Shown: positions 38,682 to 50,347, numbered from the stretch's first letter. The stretch is DNA of 64,000 bases from Cacajao melanocephalus (GCA_963573385.1 CAUYLG010071394.1:1-64000); one strand, 5' to 3'. The notes: generated by a model from the sequence alone, not told the origin. A program made the numbers and translations.

Positions 38682-38813
38682 TAGGTTGAGCTCTGCTCAT
38701 AATTAGCAGTGTGACCTTATGGAACACCATTAATATTTGGAGCCTTTGGTTCTGTCACCTGTAAGAGGAGCGGGTTGTACCAGGTAATCTCCAACCCTCC
38801 CCACCATCCATGT
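38682..38813 (+). repeat. 132-bp duplicate of 37354-37485
   Basis: Same length in both copies, 6 substitutions and no indels (about 95% identity), direct orientation. Only this slice of the MIR is present here, whereas the source continues on both sides. No tail or target duplication. Confidence 0.95.
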
Positions 38814-39009
38814 GGTAGGGATCATGAAGATCCCTGTGTGCTGCGCTAAAGCTTTGAATTGCATTATTGCCTAATATGGAGCCATAGAAAGGCTTTAGTC
38901 AGGGAAATGACAAAAGCACACTCTACCTAGAGTGGGAGAATGCATTTGACATGAAGGAAGTAGAAGACAGTAAGAGGACTATTGCAAAAGTCCATGAGAG
39001 GTAAATAAT

Positions 39010-39655
39010 TAAAAACAGAATTACCATGTGATCTGGCAATTCCACTCCTGAGTCTGCAACCAACATATTGTAAGCAGAGACACAAAGAGATATTTGTAAA
39101 CCCATCTTCATAGCAGCAGCATTCACAATAGCTGAAAGGTGGAGGTCACCCATTCAATCAATGGATAAACAGAGAAACAAAAGCTAGTATATACATAAAA
39201 TGGAATATTATTCAGTCTTTAAAAGGAATGAAATTCTGACACATGCTACAATGAGGATGAACCTTGAAAATATTGTGCCAAGTATTTCAGTCATTCTAAT
39301 GACTATATGCTAAGGATGCCAAGTCTGTATTTCCAGCTCAAATGAAATAAGCCAGTCACAAAAATAAAAATCATGTATAATCTCACTCATGTAAATACCT
39401 AGAGTAGTAAAATGTATAGAGACAATAAGTAGATATGGTGGTTACCAGGATCTGGAGGGTAGGGGGAGGGAGAGTTATCATTTAATGGGTACAGAGTTTC
39501 AGCTTTGCAAATTGAAAAAAGTTTTCTGGATAGATGATGGTGATGGCTGCACAACAATAGGACTGCACATAATGCCACTTTACCAAATGCTTAAAAATGG
39601 TTAAAATGGTAAATTTTATGTTATATATATTTTGCCATAATTTTTAAAAGTCTAT
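39010..39655 (+). mobile_element. L1M LINE 3' end with a 57-bp interruption
   Basis: 'accatgtgatctggcaattc', 'catggaatattattcagtct'-like text, 'gatgatggtgatggctgcac', and end 'attttgccataatttttaaa'. L1MA-L1MB age. A foreign 57-bp stretch at about 39281-39337 breaks the consensus between 'gtgccaag' and 'aaatgaaataagcc'. It sits in the antisense L2. Confidence 0.8.
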
Positions 39656-40689
39656 TAGAAATCCAGTGCAAGCCAGAACCTGGGTAATGCAAAGGAAAAT
39701 AGTCAGGAGGGGACAGATTCAGGAGATATAAAGGGAATTTGAAGCAGCAAAATTCTGAGATCCATTGGTTGTGGAGAATGAGGATGGTCTCCAAGTTTCA
39801 AGCTAGGTATCTAGAGGGGGCAGGGGTGCCTAAACAGAAAAAGGAGGAAGAAGAATGACTTTGGGGAGGACAGTAAGCTAACTTTTGAACTTCAGTTAGA
39901 GTTATCCATGGACCTTCCAAATGAAGATACTCAGGAAGCCTTTAAATATATAATGTGGGATCTCAAGACAGACATTCGAGCTGCAAATACAGACTTGGCA
40001 TTCTTAGCATATCATCATTGGAATGACTGACATCTCTCGGGAAGAGTGTTGGAGAAAGAAGAGAAGCAGGTTTGGGGGTAGAACCCTGGAGTCAGAAAAC
40101 AAAGACATGTCTACACAGAGAGACAATGAAGAAAGAATTGAAAGAGAGCTAGGAGCCACAGGGAGTGGATGGTTTTGAAATCCTTGGAGTGGTCACTGGT
40201 ATCAAAAGCCATGGTGTGTTTAAGAAAGATAAGTACTGAAGTGGGTTCTTGAATCTAGCCATTAGAAGATCATTGAAGACATTCATAGGAGCAACTCGAG
40301 AAGAATGATAAGTTTAAAATCCAGCTGCAGTGAAACTACTAAGTAGGAAGTACCAGTTAAAGGCATGGAAAGAAATTTGAGGAGAAAATTACAATATCTT
40401 TTTAAAAAAAATAATCTCCTGTTATTCAGACCTTTAATCTGGCTGAAAAAATAAAACTAATCAGCTGGGAGGGACACCATTTATTTTTTGATGATGACTT
40501 AAGTCACCCAAGTGCGTTGACATATGTCCACCTACTCAGCCCTAAAAAAACAGCAAAACAGAGAACATAGCTGGTTTAAAAGAAATCATATCTATGGTAG
40601 AGATAGCAGTTTTTCTACCCATTATCCTTTTTCACCTTCTCTATTAGCACAACAGAATTCTGATTTATTTCAGAGCAGCAATGTGTTCA

Positions 40690-41410
40690 GCCAGAAGTCT
40701 ACCTTCCCCAGCTTCCCTTGCAGCTAGGGAGATGTAAATAGAAATCTTTGGATAGGGCTTTCAGGAGAGTTCCATAAAGAAGATTAACTCAGGCCAGGTG
40801 CGGTAGCTCACCCCTGTAATCCTAGCACTTTGGGAGGCTAAAGTGGGCAGATCACTTAAGCCCATGAGTTCAAGACTAGTCTAGGCAACATGGTGAAACC
40901 CTATCTCTACAAAAAAAAAAAAAAAAAAAAATACAAAAATTAACTGGCTGCGGTGACACATGCCTGTAGTCCCAGCTACTCAGGAGGCGAAGGTGGGAGG
41001 ATTGCCTGAGCCCAGGGAAGTTGAAGCTGCAGTGAGCCGTTATCATGCCACTACACTCCAGCCTCAGCCACAGAGTGAGACTGTCTCAAAAAACAAACAA
41101 ATGAAAAAAAAGGACTAAGAAAACTAATTCAGCAAGATGGTGCCTCCCTTTTTTTGTGTTCTTTCCCTTCTTCCTTTCTGGAGAGAGGATGTTATGGCTG
41201 GACTTCCAGGAGCCATATTGGGTCCATGGGACTACTTTGAAGATGGAAGTTCTATGCTGAGGATGGCAGAGCAGAAAATACACCTAGGTCCCTAATACTG
41301 TTACAGATACCATACCTCCTCTGAAGTGTTCACCCACAGGCTTTGTCTATGTGAGAGAATAAACTGCCACTTGGTTGTGGTTGGGTCTCTGCCATTAGCA
41401 GCTGAAAACA
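40690..41410 (+). mobile_element. Unclassified mid-repetitive element, split by an Alu
   Basis: 'cttcccttgcagctagggag', then after the Alu 'ctggacttccaggagccata', 'gctgaggatggcagagcaga' and 'gtgagagaataaactgccac'. Same loose family as 34.1 kb. Name unknown. Confidence 0.35.
40792..41111 (+). mobile_element. AluJ SINE
   Basis: Sense Alu with J-class left arm ('gatcacttaagcccatgagt') and a long A-run (about 21) in the linker. Flanks aagattaactca and aaaactaattca suggest the insertion site. Confidence 0.9.
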
Positions 41411-41884
41411 ATTCCTAAGTGATATGTCATCTTATGCATCTGACTCGGAATTACTATTCTGTTCAGGTCCGGCCTCCTCCAAGAGCCGTCACTAAAGTAC
41501 TGCAATATTAAGAGCACTGATAATGCTGGTTGCTTGAGAAAAAGACTTTCTTGGTTGCTGATACCTAAAAATCCTGGGAGAGTGGCCAGAGCTTTATTTT
41601 ACCACTTAAGATAAGGTTTAAGTTGCAAATAGGCTTCAGAGAGATGTCTCATGGACTAAAATTAATTCTCAGAGTCTACCCTGGGTTTTGATCGGGGCAG
41701 AGAAGGAACATGATCTGGATGAACACCTGGGGAAGAGGGGTTATTAAAGGAGCTCATGATAGAGCCAGGCAGTCAGGCACTGGGGCCCAGATGATGTATT
41801 CACCAGCTTTGAGATGGAGCAGGGACCTGTGTTAGGGGTCCGTGAACCACCCCAAGCAAGGAAATAATGGAAAATCTCAAGTTC
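41112..41884. other. Mostly unassigned
   Basis: Beyond the mid-repetitive end at about 41410 the sequence looks unique. No gene supported. Confidence 0.4.
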
Positions 41885-42730
41885 CTTCAAGGGAAATTCC
41901 AGGCACCTAGCTACCCTTAAAAAGTAAATAGCAGCTTGATAAACAAGAAGGTAACAGTAACTTAATACCTGATGAAATTAGAGCCACGATATTGTTTGGT
42001 TCCTTACAGAAACTAAATATAACAGGCCTGCTATGGTGGCTCACACCTGTACCTGGCAATCTAGGAGGCCAAGGCAGGAGGGTCCCTTGAGGCCAGGATT
42101 TCAAGACTAGCCTGGGCAACACAGCAAGACCTCATCTCTACAAAAACATTTTTTTTGATTAGCTTGGTATGGTGGGGTGTGCATCTGTAGCCTTGGCTAA
42201 GGTTTGAGGATAACTTGAGTCCAGGAGTTCGAGACTGTATTGAACTATGATCCCACCACTGCACTCCATCCTGGATGACAAAACAAGACCCTATGTATTA
42301 AAAATAAAAGTTAAAAAATTTAAAGAAACCAAAGATAGCACCTTAACATATGTCCTTGAGTTGTTTTCCAGAAACCCAAACCCCCACCAAATGGATCCAC
42401 TGGCATGTAAGTCTCACATAAGGAGAAATTAAGGACTGAACTCTGGCCACTGTTCTCTGTTCTTAACTTCTTCCTGAGGGGACTAGAGGAGGTCACACCC
42501 ACAAGCCAGAGCTAACATTCTTTTCTGCTGATCACAAATTTTTAAACAAAGCTTTGCCTCCTTAATGCATTGCAAGTCAGAAAGTCTGAATCCACCTGTG
42601 ACCTGTGGGCTCCCTGCCTCAAGATATTCTGCCTTTTTAGGTCAAACCAAGGTATGACCTCCATGTATTGATTTATAACTTCACCTGTAACCTTCACCTC
42701 CTTGCCTTTACAATATCTTACCCCCATCTT
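41885..42730 (+). mobile_element. ERV1-type LTR, split by an AluJ
   Basis: The stretch after the Alu, 'gaatccacctgtgacctgtg', 'ggctccctgcctcaagatat', 'gtcaaaccaaggtatgacct', 'atgtattgatttataacttc', follows a block shared by MER4/MER61-like ERV1 LTRs. The left boundary and exact family are uncertain. The usual 3' R-U5 part is not seen. Confidence 0.5.
42025..42312 (+). mobile_element. AluJ SINE
   Basis: Diverged sense Alu ('ggaggccaaggcaggagggt', 'caagactagcctgggcaaca') with a damaged right arm and a mixed A tail. Confidence 0.87.
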
Positions 42731-42849
42731 AATTTAAAAATTAAAAATGAAATGATTTTTTAAAAGACACAGTGCAGTGCATCTTAGTTTTTCAATGCTA
42801 TTAGCTATTAGAAGCAAACACTGTATAAATCTACTCACAAGGGCATTAA

Positions 42850-42975
42850 TGACACCCAAGAGATAGTGATACCCATTATTCTCCTCATTTTACAAATTTG
42901 GAAGCACAGAGGTCACATGACTTGCTCAAATAGAGTAAAGGAATCAAAATCATGGTCCCAGAAAAAAAGCAAACC
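42850..42975 (-). mobile_element. MIR SINE fragment
   Basis: 'tacccattattctcctcatt', 'ttacaaatttggaagcacag' and 'aggtcacatgacttgctcaa' match the antisense MIR core. Confidence 0.7.
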
Positions 42976-43714
42976 CAACCGCTTTGTTCTGGTGGGGTGT
43001 AGCAGTGAGATGAAGGATGGAGCTCTTCCACATAATTTGAGAAGAAGTTTTAAAGTTGAAACTCTCTCCTCTTCCTCTCCCTCTTTTGGAATAAAGGGTT
43101 ATTTTTCTCTCTTGAGGAATTCAGTCATCTCAGTGGATGACCTGGGAACACTGTCCAGGTGCTAGGGACTCAGAAACCAGGGCTAGAAGTGCCTGGAACA
43201 GAAGGTGACACCACAGATCACGCTGACACCTAAGCAAGCATCTGGGAGGGAGGAGATGGGCTGAGCAGAGTTTCCACCATCAGCTGCTGCTCTCTTGCCC
43301 CGGGCATGTTCTCTTGTAGCTGATAGGCAGTCACTGAGGTGCATAGAGGACACAAAAGAAATCCCAGGCTGAGGCTGAAATTTCCTTTCCAGTGCACTGG
43401 GACAGGCTTCCCAAGAGTGTCCTTGGCTTCTCCTTTTGGCTGAGACCCTGAGGCAAAGGAATTGAGTCCTTCTTCTCCTCTCCAACAATTCAAGCTGGAA
43501 GGTTGCAAGAAAAAGTCAAGCCTCTGAGGCTGTGTTTTGAAACATCCCTTCCTGCTGTTGTAAGGGGACATATCTGCCTATCAGACCTCTGGTGACTTGA
43601 AGGCCAGCCACACCTTTTAGTTCCACCATGTTAAATACCCCAATAAGTGGACTATTAATGCATATGTTGGTTACCGCTAATTTTTACCTGAATTTAAGCT
43701 TACTGGTTTTTTAA
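42976..43714. other. Unique-looking sequence
   Basis: About 740 bp. Two overlapping minus-strand frames of 101 and 113 codons (43183-43571) are in different phases and share no family feature. I see no splice pattern. Confidence 0.45.
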
Positions 43715-44295
43715 AAAATAAAACAACAATGAGAAACCAGTTTCCACTTTTCAAATACTTGAAATTTTTTAAAAAATAGTAGTAAATGCTGAGATGAGGA
43801 AGGGGCATGGAATGATTTTCTAATACTCAGCATGTGAGAATAAAGAGTGGCAAAAAGCTTGGTGAGAGCTGTCAAAATATTCATACTATTTGACCCAGTG
43901 ATTTCACTTGGGAATTTATGCTACGAAATAATTATAAATGCAATGATTGATATACAAAAGCGTTGCAGTAAATGCTTTTTGAATTCTATCCAGAACAATC
44001 CCAGGCCCCCTGGCCACCACTGATTGGAGGAAGCAGGCTGGACACCTGACCCAAACTGGACCCGTGAGAGTTCCCACCCCCTTAATCAATCATTATTTTT
44101 TGGTCCAGGGATGGCCAGTTATTTTTCAAGTTGGATTTGTCACTTGCATTTAAAATAGTGCAGATGTTTATTGCAGCATTATTTATAATCGGAAAAGTCT
44201 GAGACATAAAATGTCTTCTGATGCAGGATTGGCTAAATAAACTATGGTATACCTACAAATGGAATACAGTGATATGATTGTCATTATCAGCATCA
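43715..44295 (+). mobile_element. L1M LINE fragment with a foreign insert
   Basis: Sense old L1: 'aacaacaatgagaaaccagt', 'tatttgacccagtgatttca' and, after the gap, 'tttattgcagcattatttat', 'tggctaaataaactatggta'. About 200 bp at 43962-44162 ('ggccccctggccaccactga', 'acctgacccaaactggaccc') is not L1. Confidence 0.75.
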
Positions 44296-44312
44296 AACAT
44301 GCTGTTTAATAA

Positions 44313-44628
<316 letters not shown>

Positions 44629-45019
44629 AATATCGTCCATCTTAAAAAAATCCTTCCTCCACTCACCATGTGCTCCTCCATCCCACACTGCCTCTCTCCC
44701 CTCCCTTTATGCAAAACTCCTAGAAAGACTATACCCTTAAATGTTCATTCACAACTATGTTTTTCAAACTTTGTCATCAAAACGAAACAAAAATAAGAAA
44801 ACATTGAAATCCTTTCACCAAGCAAAATTTCATTTTGAAAACATAAAAATGGAATCGAAGTGGAATGGCTCAATCACCTTTCCCCTCATAACTCATATCC
44901 TAGGCTGGATAATGGTGGCTGTCGGGATGTAAGAAAATGCTTTTTAATTGACTAGAGAACAGCAGGAAGACAACTGATGGGTACCTCAATTGCAATTGTG
45001 TGTAAACAGACTCTATTCT

Positions 45020-45130
45020 TAGAAATATTCTAGTCTTCACTACAATTCCATGAGATGAGTGCTGTTATTAACCCATTTTATAGAAGACAAAAAGAGAAAG
45101 ACTTATCTAGACTCAGTGTCTCCACTGTGC
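45020..45130 (-). mobile_element. MIR SINE fragment
   Basis: 'ccatgagatgagtgctgtta' and 'acccattttatagaagacaa' match an antisense MIR core, diverged. 44629-45019 is unassigned. Confidence 0.6.
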
Positions 45131-45174
45131 CTCCTTCCATCTTTCCAGAATCCCTTCTAATCAGTTTCTGTTCC

Positions 45175-45795
45175 GCCAAAATTGCTCTTGTCAAAGTCAC
45201 CAATGACTTTCATGTTGCCAAATCTATTGGCTAATTCTCAGTCCTCATCTTTCTAGACCTTATCAGCAGCATTTAACATAATTGATGGCTCACATCTTGA
45301 AATTCTTCCTTCACTTGGTTTCTGAAACTCGACTCTTTCCTGTTCTCCTACCTCCCTGTTCACTCTCTTAGTCTTTTCTTTTGCTGGTTCTTCCTCATCT
45401 TCCCCACTTCTAGACATTGTAGTGCCCCAGAACTTAGTCCTCGGGCCTCTACTCTTTTTGTACTTTCTCAGTGATCTCATCCTGCCCCATGAATTTAAAT
45501 TCCATCTGTATGCCAATGACTTTCAAGTTCTATATCTGACTTAGGTTTCTCCTCTGAATTCCAGAACTCGTGTTACTCTACTTTTGCATTTGGATGTGTA
45601 ATAGGTATCTGAACACTGTAAAAAACTGAATTCTTAGTTTCCCCTACATCTTAATACCCACCCCTGAAACACGTTCTCCCAATCTTCCAATGTCAGTAAA
45701 TAGCATTCCATTCACTTTGTTGCCCAGGCCCATATACTAATAGGGACTGTCCCTGGATAGTAGAATCATAGGTGATTTCTGTTTTTCTTTAACTA
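45175..45795 (+). mobile_element. L2 LINE ORF2 reverse-transcriptase remnant
   Basis: Sense L2 coding region: 'aaattgctcttgtcaaagtc', 'accaatgactttcatgttgc', 'cagcagcatttaacataatt'. The polymerase box reads Y-A-N-D at 45509-45520 where CR1/L2 reverse transcriptases carry the YADD catalytic box. Several stops and shifts; dead. Confidence 0.82.
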
Positions 45796-46211
45796 TTGAA
45801 TAAGCAACACTGATCAGAGAAAGAATCAATAATATTACAGAAGGAAAAGGATTCAGGAATAAAGAATAGATACAGACTCTGAGAATTTAAGGCAATAAGT
45901 ACAAGCCACAAAGATCTTGTGAATAAACAGGTAAAACAAGGAAGTGGAAACTAGAAACTGCATAATGTTTGCATTCTTGTGACCAAGAAGGTGAGGTAGC
46001 CAAGAGCAGCTAGAGTCTGACCAAGTGGAAGAGCAGGTCTCTGTGTGAGGGCAACAACCGCAGCACTTGGTATTCCTGCATGTGCTTAGCCAGACCTTAT
46101 AGCTTGATCTGGGTTCTAGGCTAGGTGAGAATGGCATCAGAGACTCAAAATGACTTCTCTTTAGGACAGCTCCCAAAGTAGACACGGGTGCAGGAGAGCA
46201 GACTCGGCTCT

Positions 46212-46362
46212 CCATCTCTCCCTTATCTCAGAGAGATGCACCTACATTTAGCTCACTCTGAATAAAATGTCTGCCAGGTCAGAGGAGTACATCATTGCAA
46301 GCTCAATGGCTTCTACAACCCCCCGCCCCCGCCCAAGCCATGGCAGCAGCTAGAAACAAATA
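46212..46362 (+). repeat. Local duplication, copy 1
   Basis: 151 bp matching 47751-47890 at about 94%, apart from an 11-bp C-rich gap. A further 23 bp (45962-45984) also match, just before copy 2. The surroundings (45850-46550) may be an LTR that I cannot name. Confidence 0.85.
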
Positions 46363-46553
46363 TCACCATATAAGGCAGCACTTCTGCTTCTCAATCAATC
46401 AGTCAGGTCATCTAAGCTTCAGGTCCCAGTTTCAAGCCTTGAAATGCTGCACCAAGGTAATCTTCCATTATCAGCACCTGCACTTCAAGGCCAGAAGTTT
46501 TCTGTTTCTGTCTTCCTAGGGACTTTCTGTGGGCAAGACTAGCTGTGGAAATC

Positions 46554-46972
46554 TGTATTAGTCAGGGTTCTCCAGAGGAAAAGAACCAACAGGATGTGTA
46601 TATCTATATATATAGAAAAGAGAGATTTATTTTAAGGAATTGGCTCATGTGATTGTGGAGGCTTGGTGCGTCCAAAATCTGATAGGGGAGACCAGCAGCT
46701 GGAAACTCAGGAAAGAGTTGCAATTTGAGTGCAGTTTGAGGCACTCTGCTAGCAGAATTCCTTCTTGCTCGGGAGGTCAGTCTTTGTTCTATGAAGGCCT
46801 TCAACTGATTGAATGAGTTCCATCCACATTATGGAGGGCAATTTGCTTTACTCTAAATCCGCCAATTTCAATGTCATCAAAAAAAGAACACCTTCGCAGA
46901 AACATTGAGAATAATATTTGATTAAATATTTGGGGACTGTGGCTCAGTTTGATGCATAAAATGAACACTCCC
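46554..46972 (-). mobile_element. MLT2-type ERVL solo LTR
   Basis: Antisense LTR starting 'tgtattagtcagggttctcc', with 'aaggaattggctcatgtgat', 'cttcaactgattgaatgagt', 'acattatggagggcaatttg', and a worn far end ('gatgcataaaatgaacactc'). Contains a TATA run near the start. Confidence 0.82.
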
Positions 46973-47729
46973 AACTACCACACTTCGGTTATGGGATCTG
47001 TACTTCATAATGAGAAAACTCCATGCAAATGAAGTTCAAAGAGCCACGCATGGTCTAACTGGCTCCACGTGGAAGAAGGTCAGAGAAACGTCCGGGAAGG
47101 CTGTGTGTAGTAGAGGGAACATATGGGAGTTATGTATAACTGGCTTAAGTTGAGCCTGTGTACTTCAAAAGTTCCGGGTTCCAAATGACTTTCTCATTTC
47201 CCCGACTGACTTCAGATCGAGTCCATGCAGATAATAAAGCATATGACAGCATATCTGTGTCATTCACCTGCTCTTTCCATTGGCATTACTGTCTAGAAGG
47301 AAACTTGGAGTACAGAATGTCAGGAGCTCATTCATCTGTTGACATCTGGACATTAACCTGAGAACACAGCAACTGTAGCTACCTGCTGATTAGATTCTAT
47401 AGCCCAGGAAGGCCAAACATACTAGAATATGTTCATGGGCAAAGAATAAGAAAACAATGCATACTTTGTTATTTTATAAATTTCCTATAAAAATGTATCT
47501 TTCTATAACAAATATAACAAAAATCTTTAAATAGCAAATATAAAAATAAATATCTGGGGAAGAGGTGGAGGGGGTCACTAAACAACACAGTACAAACAGG
47601 AGAACTTGTGTCAACCAAAATTAAGGCTGTGGAGGCAGAAATCATTTGATAAAGGTTGATGGTAAGCCAAATTTGAGAATCAACCCAGGAAGACACTCCA
47701 ACAAAGCTGAGCGGGTTCTGAAGTCTGTT

Positions 47730-47890
47730 ATAATGTTTGCATCCTTGTGACCATCCCTCCCTTATTTCAGACAGGGGCACCTACATTTAGCTCACTCTGA
47801 ATAAAATGTCTGCCAAGTCAGAGGAGTACATCCTTGCAAGCTCAATGGCTTCTATAACCCCCCAGCCATGGCAGCAGCTAGAAACAAATA
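47730..47890 (+). repeat. Local duplication, copy 2 (internally shortened)
   Basis: 47730-47752 matches 45962-45984, and 47751-47890 matches 46212-46362. The 45985-46210 stretch is absent at the join, which falls on a shared CC. Not a GT-AG intron pattern. 46973-47729 is unassigned. Confidence 0.85.
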
Positions 47891-48198
47891 ATATTTCTTT
47901 TTTTCCCTCCTCACTCATGTTAAGTCTGGTCACTTCCATCTTTAAAATGTAAACTGGATCTGACTGCATCTCACTTTTTTCAATGGTAAAAACCTAGGGT
48001 AAGCTAGTAGCTTTTGTCATTTGGTAAACTGCCAACAGACTTCCTGCTTAAAATGCTTTTATAAGAAAGCTGAGAAGGGTTGGGATTCCTCATATTGGAG
48101 CTGTCCTTTGTTGTTGGAGAGTACAATACTGAGGTTACAATCACTGGCTACACATGAAAACATACAGGCTAAAATGTTTTACAGGCAAGACAGTAAGT

Positions 48199-48256
48199 AA
48201 AACGTCATGATTCAGAAACAGATCAGCAAAACTTCATGATTCAGAAACAAAGCAGT
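48199..48256 (+). repeat. 29-bp tandem duplication
   Basis: Two copies containing 'tcatgattcagaaaca', period 29, about four differences. Confidence 0.85.
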
Positions 48257-48459
48257 GTCCTTTTCAGTGTCAGTAGGTTACATATTAATCAGTATAACAA
48301 CCGTTTGAGGAACTCAGGAAAAGATTAGAGGGATTCATGGTAAGATTCTTTACTGAAGAACAGGATGTAAGCCATGAATCATAAGACCTTCCCCAGGCAG
48401 TTAATTTGGAAGCCTGTCAAATGTGATCTGTGGGTTATCACTAGGAAAGACACAAAATT

Positions 48460-48562
48460 TACCCCTTATTACCCTGGTTTGATCATTACACATTGTATGC
48501 ATGTATCCAAATATCACATGTCCCATAAATATATACAATTATCATATATCAATTTTTAAAAA
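48460..48562 (+). mobile_element. L1 3' terminus fragment
   Basis: 'gatcattacacattgtatgc', 'atccaaatatcacatgtccc', 'ataaatatatacaattatca' is the last stretch of an L1MA/L1PB-type 3' UTR, with A-rich sequence after it. Confidence 0.7.
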
Positions 48563-49771
48563 ATGTTTGGGAAAATTCGCCAATTAAAAATAAAGTTTTT
48601 TTTCGAAGAAGCTCTTTCCCCTATGCCTCACCCAAGTCCACTGGTTGGACTTGACCCCTTTGTTCTTGAATTCCTGCCATTAAGCTAATCTTGAGTCCTG
48701 TATTTCTGATGTTCCCTGTTATTTGATCCTTCCCATCTATTTTTCTGAACTCGACCTATGAAACTGAAGTGATTAGTTTTATTTTACATGTTTATAGGGA
48801 AGGTCTGAGCCTTTTCCCCTGATAGATGAGTGAAGTTGCCTTTGTAATATTGACTTTTAAAAGTTATTTTGTCATTTCTTGCTTATAAAACCATAAATTA
48901 CAGGGCCAGATAATAACTTAGAGTACATTGAGTTCAACACTCAACTCTCTGAGGTTAGGAAACAGAGGTCCAAAGGGGGTCAAAGACTTCTCAAGACCAA
49001 CATCTTGCACAGAGCTGAGCCTAGGCTCCAATTCACTGATTTCTAAGGCACTCTCCACTGCATCACTGGGAGAAAAAGCAAGCCACATCTAAGGGAAGAA
49101 ACAGAATCCTTTCCTGCCAATGAGGAGGTACGTGATTCCTTACACATATTGCATGTGCGTTACTCTGGGAATTAATGGTTCAATTTGGTATTAAACAAAA
49201 TGGCTCTTGTGGCTGATGTGGCCCAAGTGAAGGATCAGCAAAATGGAGACGTGAGCTTCCCTGGATGATAATCAGGAGTAGTCCCTGAAGAGGTAAGACA
49301 AACCCATTAAGCTCTTTTGCAAAGCCAATTTTGGGCAATGGTCTGATTGCTGGATAAATCACACCAGGAAATTGAAATGAGTGGTGAGGATGGCACAAGC
49401 AGGGTACATTATAGGGTAGCAAACAGTTTTCTATACCTTCGAGAAATCATTCTATCAGAAGTGGAGAGGAATTGTGCAGAATATCCTGGGAAATAAGGAG
49501 AGACAAGGAAGAAGAAAAGAGCACATATGAAAACATAAATCAAAAGGATAAATCGATGTTAGAGGTGGTATCGAATTAAAAGAAAGTAAGAAACTGATAG
49601 CTAAAGACAGGGATGAAAGGGGAGAAGAGACTGCAGGGAAACAGAATACCCCAAAATACACTTCCCTCTCAATGGTTCCTTGACTTGGTGATTTTATTCA
49701 TAGCGTATTTTTATGCCAGATTAGACTGGCATGGCCACAAAGCACAGTGCTCCTGTTCTCTCTCTCCTGTC

Positions 49772-49794
49772 CTCTCTCTCTCTCTCTCTCTCTC
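49772..49794. repeat. (CT)n microsatellite
   Basis: Pure CT run following an impure CT-rich stretch from 49757. Confidence 0.9.
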
Positions 49795-49889
49795 CTTTGC
49801 TATCCTATACTCAGAGATTGCAAATTAGTGTAATGCTAAGTAAAAAGCATGAGCAGGAGACTAAATTTATTACAGTCTTAGCTGTCAAT

Positions 49890-50075
49890 CATCAATTGAC
49901 TTATTCATGTACTCAAAATATATTTATGAGCATCTAATATGTACCAGGTACTGTGTTGAGATACAGTAATATACAAAGTTGTTGCGGTCCCTGCCCTTGT
50001 TGAGCTAACATTCTAACAGGAGAAGAAAAGTAATGTAGTACAAAGCCACATAAAAGTGATGTAAGATATTAGCTA
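49890..50075 (-). mobile_element. L2 LINE 3' end
   Basis: Antisense L2 end: 'atttatgagcatctaatatg', 'taccaggtactgtgttgaga', 'ggtccctgcccttgttgagc'. Confidence 0.7.
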
Positions 50076-50084
50076 CCCTACAGC

Positions 50085-50160
50085 TTGGGTATCAGGACTG
50101 TACTTGCAACATACAGCAGAAAACCTAAATAATAGTGACTTAAACAAATAGAGGTTTATT
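50085..50160 (+). repeat. 76-bp segment recurring at 51964-52040
   Basis: Starts 'ttgggtatcaggactgta', ends 'agaggtttatt'. About 92% identical to the 52-kb copy with one 1-bp indel. It continues into related text ('ttatttttca' twice), so this is the likelier source. It may itself be part of an old repeat. Confidence 0.85.
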
Positions 50161-50347
50161 TTTCACATGTAATAAGAAATACAAGCAAACAGATTTATTT
50201 TTCATACATAGAAATACAAATATAGACAGTCTAGAGAAGGTGCAACTCCTCAAAAATGACGCCAGGACCCAGACGGGGTGGCACATGGTTAAGTGCAGAG
50301 ATGGTAGCACCAGGCTGCCTAGACTGCTGCTACTTACCAACTCTTAT

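Larger units (their letters stand above)
38528..40385 (-). mobile_element. L2 LINE, rearranged and split by an L1
   Basis: Antisense L2 pieces: 38528-38640 (3' end, 'ccactactgttctgggcata', 'cagtgaacaaaacaaaatcc'), about 38814-39009 ('aatatggagccatagaaagg', 'gcaaaagtccatgagaggta') and 39656-40385 ('ggtctccaagtttcaagcta', 'ggtcactggtatcaaaagcc'). Between the first two pieces part of L2 is missing and a hairpin plus a 132-bp copy stand instead. Confidence 0.65.
47891..49889. other. Mostly unassigned sequence
   Basis: About 2 kb. It contains a 29-bp tandem duplication at 48199-48256, an L1 3' end (listed apart), a decayed SINE-like core near 48900-49060 ('gaacatgagg'-type pattern, 'agttcaacactcaactctct') and a CT run. 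No gene supported. Confidence 0.45.

Noticed and set aside
43183..43571. Two overlapping minus-strand frames (101 and 113 codons)
   Set aside because: Different phases, no shared family, no exon borders; most likely chance.
45853..46215. 120-codon minus-strand frame
   Set aside because: No motif; it lies in LTR-like sequence, and the related copy at 47.7 kb lacks most of it.
47730..47890. Copy 2 as a processed (spliced) pseudogene of copy 1
   Set aside because: The missing interval does not start with GT or end with AG, there is no poly(A) tail and no target duplication.
48199..48256. Short direct repeats as a CRISPR array
   Set aside because: Only two adjoining units without spacers, in a primate genome; a simple tandem duplication.
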